Shown: positions 26,314 through 35,004 of the stretch, piece after piece | How the letters are laid out: each line of letters begins with the position of its first letter | How positions within the stretch are numbered: the stretch's first letter is position 1 | Assembly: GCA_947174885.1 (NCBI GenBank) | Contig: CAMWKO010000016.1 | Span: 1 to 61,672, forward strand | Direction of reading: 5' to 3' | Source of the DNA: an uncultured Clostridia bacterium | Lineage (GTDB): Bacteria; Bacillota; Clostridia; Lachnospirales; Lachnospiraceae | Length of the DNA: 61,672 bases | Translations under genes and position numbers: made by a program | Notes under the pieces: generated by a model | Databases searched by the model: none | Told to the model about the DNA's origin: nothing | The model's input: only the letters and a program-made list of their open reading frames with translations

Positions 26314-26341
26314 ATTATACTGGTATTTTCCTGTCCCACAA
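26314..26341 (-). promoter_or_regulatory. Promoter of the ACGX operon
   Basis: On the minus strand, TTGTGG (26341-26336), 16 bp, then TATAAT (26319-26314), about 52 bp before the precursor ATG. The motif TACGCACTTTTTTGTA at 26343-26358 abuts the -35 side; it recurs at 38808-38823 upstream of the HxlR gene and may be an operator. Confidence 0.6.
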
Positions 26342-26429
26342 GTACGCACTTTTTTGTAACTAACCCTCTTAGACGGTGGCTTTTGTTGATTTTACGGCAT
26401 TTTCGGGGCGATATTTTTTCGCCACGATC

Positions 26430-26452
26430 TTTTACGCCAATTTTACGCCAAT
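26430..26452 (+). repeat. Left copy of 23-bp direct repeat (possible att site)
   Basis: Two TTTTACGCCAA-like half units. It is identical over 23 bp to 38638-38660 and contains the last codons (I-G-V-K-L-A-stop on the minus strand) of the decayed integrase. Direct repeats at an integrase 3' end suggest an attachment core. Confidence 0.6.
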
Positions 26453-26945
26453 CGGAGTCATTCCAATTAAAGTGATTTTTTCGGCCTCCCTCTGCTTCAT
26501 TTCCTCTGTAACATGGGTGTATAAATCCATTGTCATTTCCAGAGAACTGTGTCCCAGAAGCTCTTGCAGAGTTTTCGGCAACATTCCATTCTCAAAACCT
26601 TTTACCGGCGTGAGATTGTCCCTTGCTCCAATCTAGCTTCTTAACCACTCATATTGTGATCGTTGTTTACGAAGTGCATAAATAGTTTCATCTGTGAGGG
26701 GGATTATGCGTGTGCCTTTCGCTGTTTTTGGCGGATTGACTTTGTAGCTGCCTTGTTTTCACCCTCATCCTTTGTATGAATCAGGGTTTTATTCACTGAG
26801 AGAGTTTTAGCTTCAAAGTCAACATCGTCCCAGGTCAACGCGCATAGTTCGTCTTGCTGTAGCCCGGTAAGTAAAGCCATATAAAAAAGTGGAAAAGCAA
26901 TCTGGATGCTTTTCATTATAGCTGTCTTTGATACTGCTTTCCACA
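26432..26945 (-). pseudogene. Tyrosine recombinase (integrase) remnant
   Basis: C-terminal catalytic half only, in several frames. LFYMALLTGLQQDELCALTW with WDDVDFEAKTLSVNKTL (26946 downward) carries a Q in place of the usual catalytic R context (TGLRxGE). Then TRIIPLTDETIYALR in another frame, a stop, and finally LPKTLQELLGHSSLEMTMDL with YTHVTEEMKQREAEKI to the stop at 26432. The N-terminal core-binding domain is missing and the upstream side is fused to plsC. Inactive. Confidence 0.75.
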
Positions 26946-27412
26946 CTGTGAATGGAAGCAGTTTGTCTTTTATATTGCAGGTTCCTTCTGGGTAAATTCC
27001 AATGGAAGTAGCTCTGACTTTGAATGATTTTCTCAGCTTGTGTAATCGCTCTTATCCCATCACGAGGATTACTTCTATCAAGGGATAGACAAAAACATTT
27101 GTACATGATCTTACATACAACCGGGATTTTGAACAGCTCCTGTTTCGCAACAAATCCGATACGATAATCACGGGAAACACCCATTTCCAAAATTGGATCC
27201 ATTGCGGATCGGTGATTTCCTACCAATAAGAATTTTCCCCGTGGAAGTTTTTTGGTTCCGCTGACGCAAACCTTTACCCGAAAAATCTGCCTGATAGACG
27301 CAACAATGCAATTTGCATAAAACCGAAAGACGTAGCTGTGCCTGTTAAATGATTTCTCCAAATCGATAAATAAAGCGTAGACCACGCATGGCAACGCCCA
27401 GCATAGAAGCAA
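26940..27412 (-). pseudogene. plsC: plsC-like acyltransferase, frameshifted and truncated
   Basis: The start codes for a 1-acyl-glycerol-3-phosphate acyltransferase: a membrane segment, VSGTKKLPRGKFLLVGNHRS with the HX4D motif (NHRSAMDP), and KQELFKIPVVCKIM. A frameshift near 27020 moves the reading frame, in which IGIYPEGT and LLPF are recognisable. The frame then runs without a stop into integrase sequence at about 26940, so the last about 70 residues are lost. A promoter of the 11-bp heptad class drives it. Confidence 0.72.
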
Positions 27413-27475
27413 AGCAACATATCATACCTCCCTGATTTGATCTATAAAAGCTCTATAGCTTTTCCTGATGTCTAT

Positions 27476-27520
27476 ATTGTAGAAAAATGTTGTGTTAGAA
27501 ATACTTGTGTTATGTTTGAG
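27476..27520 (-). promoter_or_regulatory. Heptad-array promoter P1 (plsC remnant)
   Basis: On the minus strand, CTCAAAC (27520-27514), CACAAGT (27509-27503) and CTAACAC (27498-27492) stand at 11-bp period. Exactly 10 nt after the last heptad is TACAAT (27481-27476) as -10. No separate -35 box; the last heptad occupies its place. Confidence 0.7.
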
Positions 27521-27529
27521 AAATATTAA

Positions 27530-27570
27530 AAAGCCGTGCGGTTCCGATTCCTGAAACCACACGGCTAAAC
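27530..27570 (-). terminator. Terminator of the 126-residue membrane protein gene
   Basis: Stem AGCCGTGCGGTT (27532-27543) with AACCACACGGCT (27555-27566), one G-T pair, then a T run on the minus strand. A classical intrinsic terminator 16-20 bp past the stop at 27586. Confidence 0.85.
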
Positions 27571-27585
27571 TTTTGTATTCTGTTT

Positions 27586-27966
27586 TCATTTCATCAGTTC
27601 ATCCGACAGCCGCATAATCTCCGGCGCCAGCTTTTCACGCTGCTTTTTTGTGATACGAGTGTAGATCGGATAGGCTGCAATCACACCGACAATGCCGACG
27701 ATCCCAATAAAAATACCGGGAATGAACAGTGTATCTGCCCACACCATTGTACAGCACATTCCCACACCGAGAATCAGTGCGCTGACAATTCCAACAATGA
27801 GGGAAACGATTGTGCCGGGTTTTGTAACGCTTGCATCCAATTTGCGAAGCCGCTCCATCTTATCTTCTTCCTGTGTTGTCTGTGCATATTTCTCACGAAT
27901 TTTTTTGATTTCCTGTTGCTGCGAGGCAGAGTAGGTATAGTTAAAGGTTTCTTTTTTCTCGTCCAT
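27586..27966 (-). CDS. Two-helix membrane protein, GMCM family (126 aa)
   Basis: A charged helical N-terminus (about 1-50) with KLDASVTKPGTIVS, then two transmembrane helices (about 52-74 and 80-102) joined by GVGMCCTMVWADTLFIPG, and a charged tail. The GxGMC-x-MVW...PGI block recurs in the proteins at 35005, 37105 and, more weakly, 37715. No known domain recognised. It has its own heptad-array promoter (P2) and terminator, so it is a single-gene unit of the putative response-regulator regulon. Confidence 0.75.
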   Translation of the reverse strand: MDEKKETFNYTYSASQQQEIKKIREKYAQTTQEEDKMERLRKLDASVTKPGTIVSLIVGIVSALILGVGMCCTMVWADTLFIPGIFIGIVGIVGVIAAYPIYTRITKKQREKLAPEIMRLSDELMK

Positions 27967-27996
27967 GACAGTTCGCTCCTTTCGATTTGTGAGTTT

Positions 27997-28041
27997 AGTA
28001 TACTCTGTGCTTGTTTGTAAAATGCTTATGTTATGTTTGAG
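27997..28041 (-). promoter_or_regulatory. Heptad-array promoter P2 (126-aa membrane protein)
   Basis: CTCAAAC (28041-28035), CATAAGC (28030-28024) and TACAAAC (28019-28013) at 11-bp period on the minus strand, 10 nt, then TATACT (28002-27997). The first heptad overlaps the 3' end of the upstream gene. Confidence 0.72.
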
Positions 28042-28957
28042 AATTGTTAATCCTCAGTTTTTTAATCTGCTTTGTTGATTTCCATATCATAAAAATTGCC
28101 ATACCGATAACAATGGTACAGACACCGCCTCCCGTAGCACCTGTCATAGCCTTTCGGAAAAACGGGTCATTATTGCCACCGAACTGTGCCATCATTGCCG
28201 TCTCCAACGAAAGGATAGAAACCATGGCTGCTACCAAATTGATTGCCTTTGCCGCCGACAGAACAGGACTGCCATGTCTGCGGAATTTCACAAGCTTCAC
28301 GACAGCAGTAATCACCAGATAAAAGGAATAGGACGCCATAGCATAGATAAGAATGCCCGGATAATCAAATCCCTTGTTCTGATGTACCATAAAAATAACA
28401 ATACCGGCAAGAGCCTGGTTCATCATCAGCAGCATAATACCGCAGGTGCGATAGCGAATCAGTTCGGATTCCATGTGTGTTCTGCCTATTTTCTTTTTTT
28501 CTTTTCTTAATAGAATAAAGCGCATGACCGCCAGCAAAACATAATACGCCGCCAAAGCAATAAACCACACCGAGCGATAGTAGATTCCTAAAAACAGTTT
28601 CATACCGATATACAGAAAATTAAGAAAAAGGCCCTGATATAGAGAGATCTCCGTCCGAAAACGCACATCGCTGAGAAAACGGCTGCCAAACTTTGTACCC
28701 CGCAGCTTTTTCATCAGCGAGTGTTCGTTTATGTACCTCCTGACCGACTTTGTAAAGGCGATAAAATGCGTAAAACCTGTGATTGTGATAATCAGGGCAT
28801 AGGCGGAGCAGATATAGGAGAGGTATTGCAATACTGGAATAGTAATCTCAAAGACTGCGACTGTAAGGACAAATCCATAACCGAACAGAGCAAGCAAAAC
28901 CGTCAGAAACGGCGGCAAAAAGAATATTTTTTTAAGAATCTGCTTGCATTTCTCCAT
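28031..28957 (-). CDS. Polytopic membrane protein of the two-component operon
   Basis: 308 residues with about seven to eight predicted membrane segments (for example FLPPFLTVLLALFGYGFVLT and GGVCTIVIGMAIFMIW) and an ALET-type soluble loop. No family recognised. It overlaps the kinase gene by 26 bp and is cotranscribed with kinase and regulator, so it may be a sensor accessory or an output of the system. Composition matches the island. Confidence 0.7.
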   Translation of the reverse strand: MEKCKQILKKIFFLPPFLTVLLALFGYGFVLTVAVFEITIPVLQYLSYICSAYALIITITGFTHFIAFTKSVRRYINEHSLMKKLRGTKFGSRFLSDVRFRTEISLYQGLFLNFLYIGMKLFLGIYYRSVWFIALAAYYVLLAVMRFILLRKEKKKIGRTHMESELIRYRTCGIMLLMMNQALAGIVIFMVHQNKGFDYPGILIYAMASYSFYLVITAVVKLVKFRRHGSPVLSAAKAINLVAAMVSILSLETAMMAQFGGNNDPFFRKAMTGATGGGVCTIVIGMAIFMIWKSTKQIKKLRINNSQT

Positions 28958-30038
28958 TGTCTTTTCTCCTAATCTTTACGGTAAAAGTGCTGCCTTCACC
29001 TACTTCGCTGCTCACGGATATGTCTCCGCCGACAATATCCACCACCCGCTTTACAAGAGCAAGCCCCAAACCGTTGCCCTGCATTGCGTGGGATGTATCT
29101 CCCTGATAAAACTTTTCAAAAATATGCCTGCCCACCTCCGGGCTGACACCGCAGCCGGTATCGCTCACCTGAACAACCGCAAAATCGTCCTCCGATTTTA
29201 GGCTCAAAGACACACTCCCACCCGTCTCGGTAAACTTCATAGCGTTGGAAAATAGGTTGTTCCAAACCAGCGTCAAAAGCTCGGCATCGGATTCTACGAA
29301 AACTTCTTCCTCTATATCGGTATTGATTTCGATTTCTTTCTTTTCCCATGTGCTTTCAAAATTCAAAAGGCACTCGCAAAGCTGCTCACCGAGATTATAG
29401 GTCTGTTGCTCTGGGTAGATCTGCTGGTTTTCCAGCTTATTCAGCTTCAAAATGTTGGTGATTAAATCCGCCAGTCTGCGGGATGCTTCCGTAATGGCTT
29501 TTGCATATTCCAATCTTTTTTCTTCCGGCAAATTGGGCGCTTGCAGCATGGTTCCGTAGTTCTGTATAACTGCAAGCGGCGTTTTCAGCTCATGGGACAC
29601 ATTGGCGATAAAGTCGGTACGGAGTGTTTCCGTACCGGAAAGCTCCTCTGCCATTTTGTTAATGTATTTGATGATGATATTGAAGCCGTCTGCATTATAA
29701 ATACCGGGAAATTGTTCGATCCTTGTAGAAAATTCTCCGTTCATGATCTTTTCGGCGGCATTGATAATCCTTTTCACAGGTCGTTCAACCATATATTTGC
29801 GCCGAATCCCGTCAATCACGGTGCAGAGCACACTTAACAGCACCACATTTCCAAAGGTCAAAACAGCGGCTGGTCCAATATTCTCTTTTGTAAAATAGAG
29901 TCCGCTTTCCTCCATCAGGGATAAAAAAAGAATCATACAGCAGGTAATAACAAAGGCCATGAGCAGAAAAAAGCTAATATAGCGTTGAACAACTGCAAGT
30001 AGCCGCTTCCTTCTTGCACTTTTGCTCTGCCGAATCAT
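28932..30038 (-). CDS. Sensor histidine kinase
   Basis: 368 residues. Two N-terminal transmembrane helices (about 18-42 and 57-76) with a very short outer loop, a HAMP-like linker, the HisKA dimerisation helix with phospho-acceptor His149 (FIANVSHELKTP), and an ATPase domain with NLFSNAMKF, DTGCGV and GNGLGLALVK. The small extracellular part suggests intramembrane sensing or sensing through a partner such as the ABC exporter, as in bacitracin-type systems. It overlaps the response regulator gene by 4 bp. Confidence 0.92.
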   Translation of the reverse strand: MIRQSKSARRKRLLAVVQRYISFFLLMAFVITCCMILFLSLMEESGLYFTKENIGPAAVLTFGNVVLLSVLCTVIDGIRRKYMVERPVKRIINAAEKIMNGEFSTRIEQFPGIYNADGFNIIIKYINKMAEELSGTETLRTDFIANVSHELKTPLAVIQNYGTMLQAPNLPEEKRLEYAKAITEASRRLADLITNILKLNKLENQQIYPEQQTYNLGEQLCECLLNFESTWEKKEIEINTDIEEEVFVESDAELLTLVWNNLFSNAMKFTETGGSVSLSLKSEDDFAVVQVSDTGCGVSPEVGRHIFEKFYQGDTSHAMQGNGLGLALVKRVVDIVGGDISVSSEVGEGSTFTVKIRRKDNGEMQADS

Positions 30039-30706
30039 TTCATCACCGCCTTGTAACCAAGACCGTGGACGGTAACGATTTCAAAATCATTACACCCGGA
30101 AAACTTGTCTCGCAGCTTTGTCATGTAAACATCGACCGCTCTCGGCGCGGTGTTTGATTCCGCATCCCAAAACTCATCCATAAGCTGTGTGCGGGTAAAT
30201 GTCTTTTTCGGATAGGACAACAACTTGTATAGAATATTGAACTCCCGTGCAGTCAGCGAAATTTCTTCATCATTAAGCACTGCTGTGCGCTCGTCGGCGT
30301 CCAGCACTAACTTGCCAATCTCCAGCCTGTGACTGCTTGCAATTTTAGCCCGCCGCAGAAGTGCTCCAATTCGCAAAAACAGCTCGTCAAGATCAATCGG
30401 TTTTATCATATAATCGTCAATTCCAATTCGATACCCACGCCGCTTGGAGGCAAAATCGTCCCGCGCCGTCATAAACAGAATGGGAATATCTTCGTTTAAC
30501 TCCCGCACGGTTTTTGCAAATTCAAAACCGTCGATCCCCGGCATCATAATGTCGGACACAATCAGATCAAAGGTGTTATTGTACATAGTGTTATAAGCGT
30601 TGTTTGCCGCTAAACAGCCGGTCGCTTCATATCCGCTTTGATTCAGAAAAGAACATACTGTACGGTTCAATTCCTCGTCATCCTCTAAAACTAATATCTT
30701 AAACAT
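30035..30706 (-). CDS. OmpR-family response regulator
   Basis: 223 residues. Receiver domain with Asp52 as phosphorylation site (LIVSDIMMPGIDG) and conserved Lys near KPIDLDELF; C-terminal winged helix (about 125-222) with SLTAREFNILYKLL and RAVDVYMTKLRDK. Regulators of this family bind tandem direct repeats about 11 bp apart. Such arrays occur at five promoters within 10 kb, including its own (P5), so it is the best candidate for their activator. Confidence 0.93.
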   Translation of the reverse strand: MFKILVLEDDEELNRTVCSFLNQSGYEATGCLAANNAYNTMYNNTFDLIVSDIMMPGIDGFEFAKTVRELNEDIPILFMTARDDFASKRRGYRIGIDDYMIKPIDLDELFLRIGALLRRAKIASSHRLEIGKLVLDADERTAVLNDEEISLTAREFNILYKLLSYPKKTFTRTQLMDEFWDAESNTAPRAVDVYMTKLRDKFSGCNDFEIVTVHGLGYKAVMK

Positions 30707-30734
30707 ATTGCAGTCCTCCAGGTGATTTTCTTTT

Positions 30735-30768
30735 ATTATAACATGGAAATGTTAAAGTTTTGTTTGCG
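30735..30768 (-). promoter_or_regulatory. Heptad-array promoter P5 (two-component operon)
   Basis: CGCAAAC (30768-30762) and CTTTAAC (30757-30751), 11 bp apart, 10 nt, then TATAAT (30740-30735) on the minus strand. A third heptad further upstream is not clear. Suggests autoregulation. Confidence 0.6.
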
Positions 30769-30795
30769 TTTTTCCAATTTTGCACTTTTTTCAAA

Positions 30796-30840
30796 AAAAT
30801 CTGACCCGCATTGCCAAAAATGGAGTGCAGGTCAGACGAA
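30796..30840 (-). terminator. Terminator of the ABC exporter operon
   Basis: Stem TCTGACCCGCA (30800-30810) with TGCAGGTCAGA (30826-30836), followed on the minus strand by a run of seven T. About 80 bp past the permease stop. Confidence 0.82.
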
Positions 30841-30916
30841 AAAGCTGTTAGTGCATTTCTACCTGTCCTGACACTGGCTCAGGCAGCTATTGTAGCGATT
30901 ACTACGGTCTATCTTT

Positions 30917-31726
30917 TTATACCAAACTTGATTTTTTCAATATCAGGTTGCTGATCGCTCCGAGTCCAACGCTAAACAATATTCCTCCCGCTAAACACAT
31001 GACGACATTCATAATCGTGGAGTCCAGCGGTGTAATAGCCGGGATCATCATAAAGAGCAGCATACTGACACAAAACGATCCCACCATTGAAAGCCATGTT
31101 TTTTGCTTCGCAGCAACGCTCACGGCAAGGTAGATCGGCACGAATACTGCAATAAGGAGCAGCTTTGACAACATACACATCACGATTCCACCGATTCCTG
31201 CTACTCCTGTGTCAAAAGGAAGTCCCGAAATAGCGCCGCCGAGCATCGTCCCGATGAAAAAGGCAAGGATCATAAAGGCTCCGCCGACAAAGCATATAAG
31301 GGTTTTGGATATGACATAGTCCGCTTTCTTTGCACGTACAGTGAAAAGATTTTTTGCATATCCGCTTCTGAAATCCTCGGACACAAAGAGGCAGACCAGA
31401 ACGGCAAGAAAGAAGTACAACAGATTGATATTGCACATACTTGTCATATCCATAGACATGGGATCGTATTCGCTGCTGACCGTACCGATAATCTGCCATG
31501 TATTTTCAAAGCCTTCCATGACAGTTTCCACACCTGTTTGCGGGTTGACGGAAACCATACCGTCCATCATCGTCGTCATCACAAGGATCAGGATTGGAAT
31601 TACAAGGCAGACTCCCGCTATGATATAAAATAACCGCATGGTGAACATTCTGCGAAAGTCAACTTTTAACATACTTTTCAGCCTTTTGCCAAAGCTGTTG
31701 TGTTCAAATTTCATTTCCGTATTCAT
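30917..31726 (-). CDS. ABC-2 type permease, module 1
   Basis: 269 residues with six membrane segments. It begins with a cytoplasmic stretch ending KRLKSMLKVDFRRMF, as in lantibiotic-immunity and bacitracin-type exporter permeases. A paralogue of the permease at 32641-33471 (both have KSGYAKxLFT/KxxDYxxSK blocks). Last gene of the exporter operon, 1 bp after the ATPase gene, with the ribosome site GGAGG in that gene's last codons. Probably exports or expels a membrane-active compound. Confidence 0.85.
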   Translation of the reverse strand: MNTEMKFEHNSFGKRLKSMLKVDFRRMFTMRLFYIIAGVCLVIPILILVMTTMMDGMVSVNPQTGVETVMEGFENTWQIIGTVSSEYDPMSMDMTSMCNINLLYFFLAVLVCLFVSEDFRSGYAKNLFTVRAKKADYVISKTLICFVGGAFMILAFFIGTMLGGAISGLPFDTGVAGIGGIVMCMLSKLLLIAVFVPIYLAVSVAAKQKTWLSMVGSFCVSMLLFMMIPAITPLDSTIMNVVMCLAGGILFSVGLGAISNLILKKSSLV

Positions 31727-31727
31727 C

Positions 31728-32627
31728 TCATCTGCCCTCCTTCATCAAATCAATGTAGTATTCTTCCAGACCGATCTTGGCTGTTTTAATCTCACTGACC
31801 AAAATGCTGTTTTCATACAGGTAAGTAACGATTTCTTCCGGTTCTTTGGCATCGTACACACGGAGATATCCGCTTTCATCTTCTTCCACACGGGAATATT
31901 TGCAGGCGAGCAGCGCTTTGGTTCTGTTCATATCTCCTGTTTGAAGGGCAACATAGGTACGGCATCCTGACTCCAACTCCTCGGCAGTCATCTCTTTGAT
32001 CATCTTTCCTCCGCGGACGATACCGTAATGCGTCGCTATTTTTTCAAGCTCGCCGAGGATATGAGAGGAAACGACGACAGTACAATGATAATTTTTGGTG
32101 ATATCCACAAGAACCTCACGCATAATTCTCATATCGTCTGCGTCGAGACCGTTGATCGGCTCGTCAAGCACAAGCAGGGTCGGATGACCGAGCAGGGCCA
32201 TTGCAATGCCGATCCTTTGCTTCATACCGAGAGAGCAGTTCTTATATTTGTTGGAGGCTGTCCCCTCCATCCTTACCATTTTAAGAACCTTTACTACTTC
32301 TTCTTCGGCGTTGGGGATACTCAGATTGACAGCTTGGAGCATCATGTTGTTCCACACGCTGTAATTTTGGAAGCAGCCGGGCGCTTCAATGAGTACGCCA
32401 ACCTTTGCTCTGACATCCGCGTCCGTATAATCTTTGCCAAACAATCTGACCGTTCCGCCGCTTGGATGAATCAATCCGCAGATGATCTTTTCGGTTGTGG
32501 ATTTTCCACTTCCGTTCTCACCGATGAAGCCGTATATTGCGCCTGCGGGGACGGTCATGTTGAGGCCGCTGAGGGCTTGCTTTTGGCCGAAGTTTTTTGA
32601 CAAATTCCTGATTTCTATTGCATTCAT
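31728..32627 (-). CDS. ABC transporter ATP-binding protein, module 1
   Basis: 299 residues. Walker A GENGSGKST, signature CSLGMKQR, Walker B LLVLDEPINGLD and a C-terminal YLRVYDAKEP...GLEEYYIDLM extension typical of BcrA/LanF-type ATPases. The ATG at 32627 (MNAIEIRN) has AAAGGAGG before it; the frame upstream to 32717 belongs to the intergenic leader. Pairs with the permease directly downstream. Intact, unlike its paralogue. Confidence 0.93.
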   Translation of the reverse strand: MNAIEIRNLSKNFGQKQALSGLNMTVPAGAIYGFIGENGSGKSTTEKIICGLIHPSGGTVRLFGKDYTDADVRAKVGVLIEAPGCFQNYSVWNNMMLQAVNLSIPNAEEEVVKVLKMVRMEGTASNKYKNCSLGMKQRIGIAMALLGHPTLLVLDEPINGLDADDMRIMREVLVDITKNYHCTVVVSSHILGELEKIATHYGIVRGGKMIKEMTAEELESGCRTYVALQTGDMNRTKALLACKYSRVEEDESGYLRVYDAKEPEEIVTYLYENSILVSEIKTAKIGLEEYYIDLMKEGR

Positions 32628-32640
32628 GACAGTACCTCCT

Positions 32641-33471
32641 TTAATATACATCGCATTTCGAGAGAATGCGGGTACCGAGTATATTATAAATAACCGCCCA
32701 GACAATCGAACAAACAAGGCATACGGGCAGGGTCACGATATTACCGGAAAGACACGCATAGACCGATGAACCGTACAGGAATATGTTGAGCACAGAGTTG
32801 TTTCCGAGAATAGCAGCCGCGCCTATGATAAGGATACCTGTACCAAAGAAAAAGGATGAAGCAATGGAAAGTCCGAAATATCTTCTGAAAATAATGTTAA
32901 GGAATGTGTAGAGGCTTGCCCAACCAAGGCTCATTACCATTTTCCCTAAGACAGCAATAATCACTGAACCGCCATTGACGGCAAATGAGGTACCGGTGAG
33001 CAGTCCCGCAATAACTCCTCCAATCAGGTAAGTAATACACATACAAGCCATTGAGAAAGCGCCAATGATAGATTTTGACATCATATAGTCCTGCTTTTTT
33101 GCGTGAGTGGTAAACAACTGTTTAACATATCCGCTCTTATAATCATGTCCAATGAAAATGGAAACCATGATCCCGCCAAAAATGAATACCATATTCATAT
33201 TGGCGTATTCGCCTATATCCGAAACGACGTATAAGGGCGTATCAGCTGCAATAATCTGCCATGTGTTGGTGTAGAGCGGCGCAACTGCCGCACCGTCAGG
33301 TCCCGGCATATCGGTCATACTTAAAATCATCGCAGGGATAATTGCGGCAATGGCAAGGAAGATGTAAAACATGGGAGTATGAAACAGACGGTAAAAATCA
33401 ACGCCCAACATCCCACTAAGCCTTTTCAAAAAGCTCGGCGATTCAAATTTTAATTCATTTATTCCTGTCAT
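32641..33471 (-). CDS. ABC-2 type permease, module 2
   Basis: 276 residues, six predicted membrane segments, starting MTGINELKFESPSFLKRLSGMLGVDFYRLF. Shares layout and sequence blocks with the module 1 permease, showing a tandem duplication of ATPase plus permease. It follows the frameshifted ATPase by 1 bp and precedes the intact ATPase by 13 bp. Confidence 0.85.
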   Translation of the reverse strand: MTGINELKFESPSFLKRLSGMLGVDFYRLFHTPMFYIFLAIAAIIPAMILSMTDMPGPDGAAVAPLYTNTWQIIAADTPLYVVSDIGEYANMNMVFIFGGIMVSIFIGHDYKSGYVKQLFTTHAKKQDYMMSKSIIGAFSMACMCITYLIGGVIAGLLTGTSFAVNGGSVIIAVLGKMVMSLGWASLYTFLNIIFRRYFGLSIASSFFFGTGILIIGAAAILGNNSVLNIFLYGSSVYACLSGNIVTLPVCLVCSIVWAVIYNILGTRILSKCDVY

Positions 33472-33472
33472 C

Positions 33473-34374
33473 TTATTCGCCCTCCTTCTTTGACATCAAT
33501 TCGACATAGTATTCTTCAAGACCGATTTTGTTTCTGCTGATCCCTCTGACAACGTGCCCGTTTTGGAGAAGGTATTCCACGATGCTCTCCGTATCATCCA
33601 CATCATATACCCTAAGATATTCTTCTTCCTCCCTGACATCCCTGAATTTCTTTTGCAGGACAACTTTTGCTCCCTGCATATCCTTGTTTTCAGCGAAATG
33701 AAAAGACGCGCGCAACTATCCATATCCTTTGCGGATATTTCACAAATCATTTTTCCCTGACGGATAATTCCGTAATGGGTGGCAATCTTTTCGAGCTCGC
33801 CAAGAATGTGAGACGAAATTAAAACCGTACACCCGTAATTCTGCGTGATGTCCACAAGAATTTCTTTCATAATTCTCATGCCGTCCGTATCCAGACCATT
33901 GATCGGTTCGTCGAGAATTAGCAGGGCAGGATCACCGAGGAGCGCCATAGCAATGCCGATTCGCTGTTTCATACCCAGCGAACAGCTCTTGAATTTAATA
34001 TGTGCGGAGTCCTCCATGCGGACGATCTTCAACACACGGTTGATCTCATCGGTGCGATGTTCAAGTCCCAAATTGATGGCCTGCATCATCAGGTTGTCCC
34101 ACACGCTTGAGTTTGGAAAGCAACCTGCGTTTTCGATCAAAGCGCCGACCCTTACTCTTACTCCGGCGTCGGTATAATCCTTGCCGAACAGTTTGATTTC
34201 TCCCTCATTCGGGACAAGGTGTCCGCAGATCAGCTTTTCTGTTGTGGATTTTCCGCTTCCATTTTCACCGATAAAGCCGTAGATTGCCCCAACAGGAACG
34301 GTCATATTCAGATGATTGACCGCATACATTCCGCAAAAACTTTTTGATAGATTTCGTATTTCAATAGCGTTCAT
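33473..34374 (-). pseudogene. ABC transporter ATP-binding protein, module 2, with frameshift
   Basis: Walker A GENGSGKST, CSLGMKQR and LLILDEPINGLD are intact in the frame from 34374 (MNAIEIRN, behind AAGGAG). Near 33681-33690, after RLFISLKT, one A appears lost. The correct C-terminus (KDMQGAKVVL, YLRVYDVDDTE, IGLEEYYVELM) continues in another frame to 33473. As written, the protein would end at 33496 with a wrong tail. Only the last about 65 residues are affected, so a natural frameshift, a sequencing error or partial function are all possible. Confidence 0.8.
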
Positions 34375-34378
34375 TGTA

Positions 34379-34867
34379 CTACTCCTTGTCGCTACTCTTG
34401 ATCTCGACTGTGTATTGTGTATCAAGGCCTTTCATTTTAAGAAACTCATTGAACTCTTCGGCAAGAGATTCTGCTGTGTAGTGTCCGTGGGCTGCATGAA
34501 CGCCTGCGTGTGGATTCACAGGGACATGAGCCTGTGCCTTTGCTTTGGCAATGCTCTCTGCCGTTCTCTGCGGTGCAGCTTGAGCACCTTTCTTGATATT
34601 CTCAACAACAAGGTTGAATTTTGCTTTGAGTCCTTTTGTATGAAGAAACTCTACAAATTCCGCGTTTTCCTCTGCCGACTGAGCCTTGACAGCCTCATAC
34701 CGCGCTTTGTCAGCTTCATGCTGTTTTCTTGCCGAATCTCCCATATTGGAGAATGCTAACTTGAATTTTGCCGTGATTCCCTTTGTATGAAGGAATTCAC
34801 CAAATTGCTTGTTCAGTTCAAGCATTTCCTGTTCGATCTGAGCCTGTGTTTTTACCTGATTTTCCAT
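34379..34867 (-). CDS. FLHTKG triple-repeat cytoplasmic protein
   Basis: 162 residues, no signal or membrane segment. Three copies of a motif: FGEFLHTKGITAKFKLAF (about 22-39), FVEFLHTKGLKAKFNLVV (about 71-88) and FNEFLKMKGLDTQYTVEI (about 139-156), joined by Ala/Lys-rich and His-rich linkers. No known family. It lies 4 bp upstream of the module 2 ATPase, whose ribosome site is within its last codons, so it is tied to exporter synthesis. An adaptor or regulator of the transporter is a guess. Confidence 0.72.
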   Translation of the reverse strand: MENQVKTQAQIEQEMLELNKQFGEFLHTKGITAKFKLAFSNMGDSARKQHEADKARYEAVKAQSAEENAEFVEFLHTKGLKAKFNLVVENIKKGAQAAPQRTAESIAKAKAQAHVPVNPHAGVHAAHGHYTAESLAEEFNEFLKMKGLDTQYTVEIKSSDKE

Positions 34868-35004
34868 TTTAGATTACCTCCGATTGATAATAATTTTATT
34901 TTTATCTCGCAGTTCTTACTCTGCGGATAATTGCAGTGATAACAGCAGCGATTCCGGTGATACCGGTAACACACGCTGTACACTTCTTTATGTTACCGCC
35001 TTAT

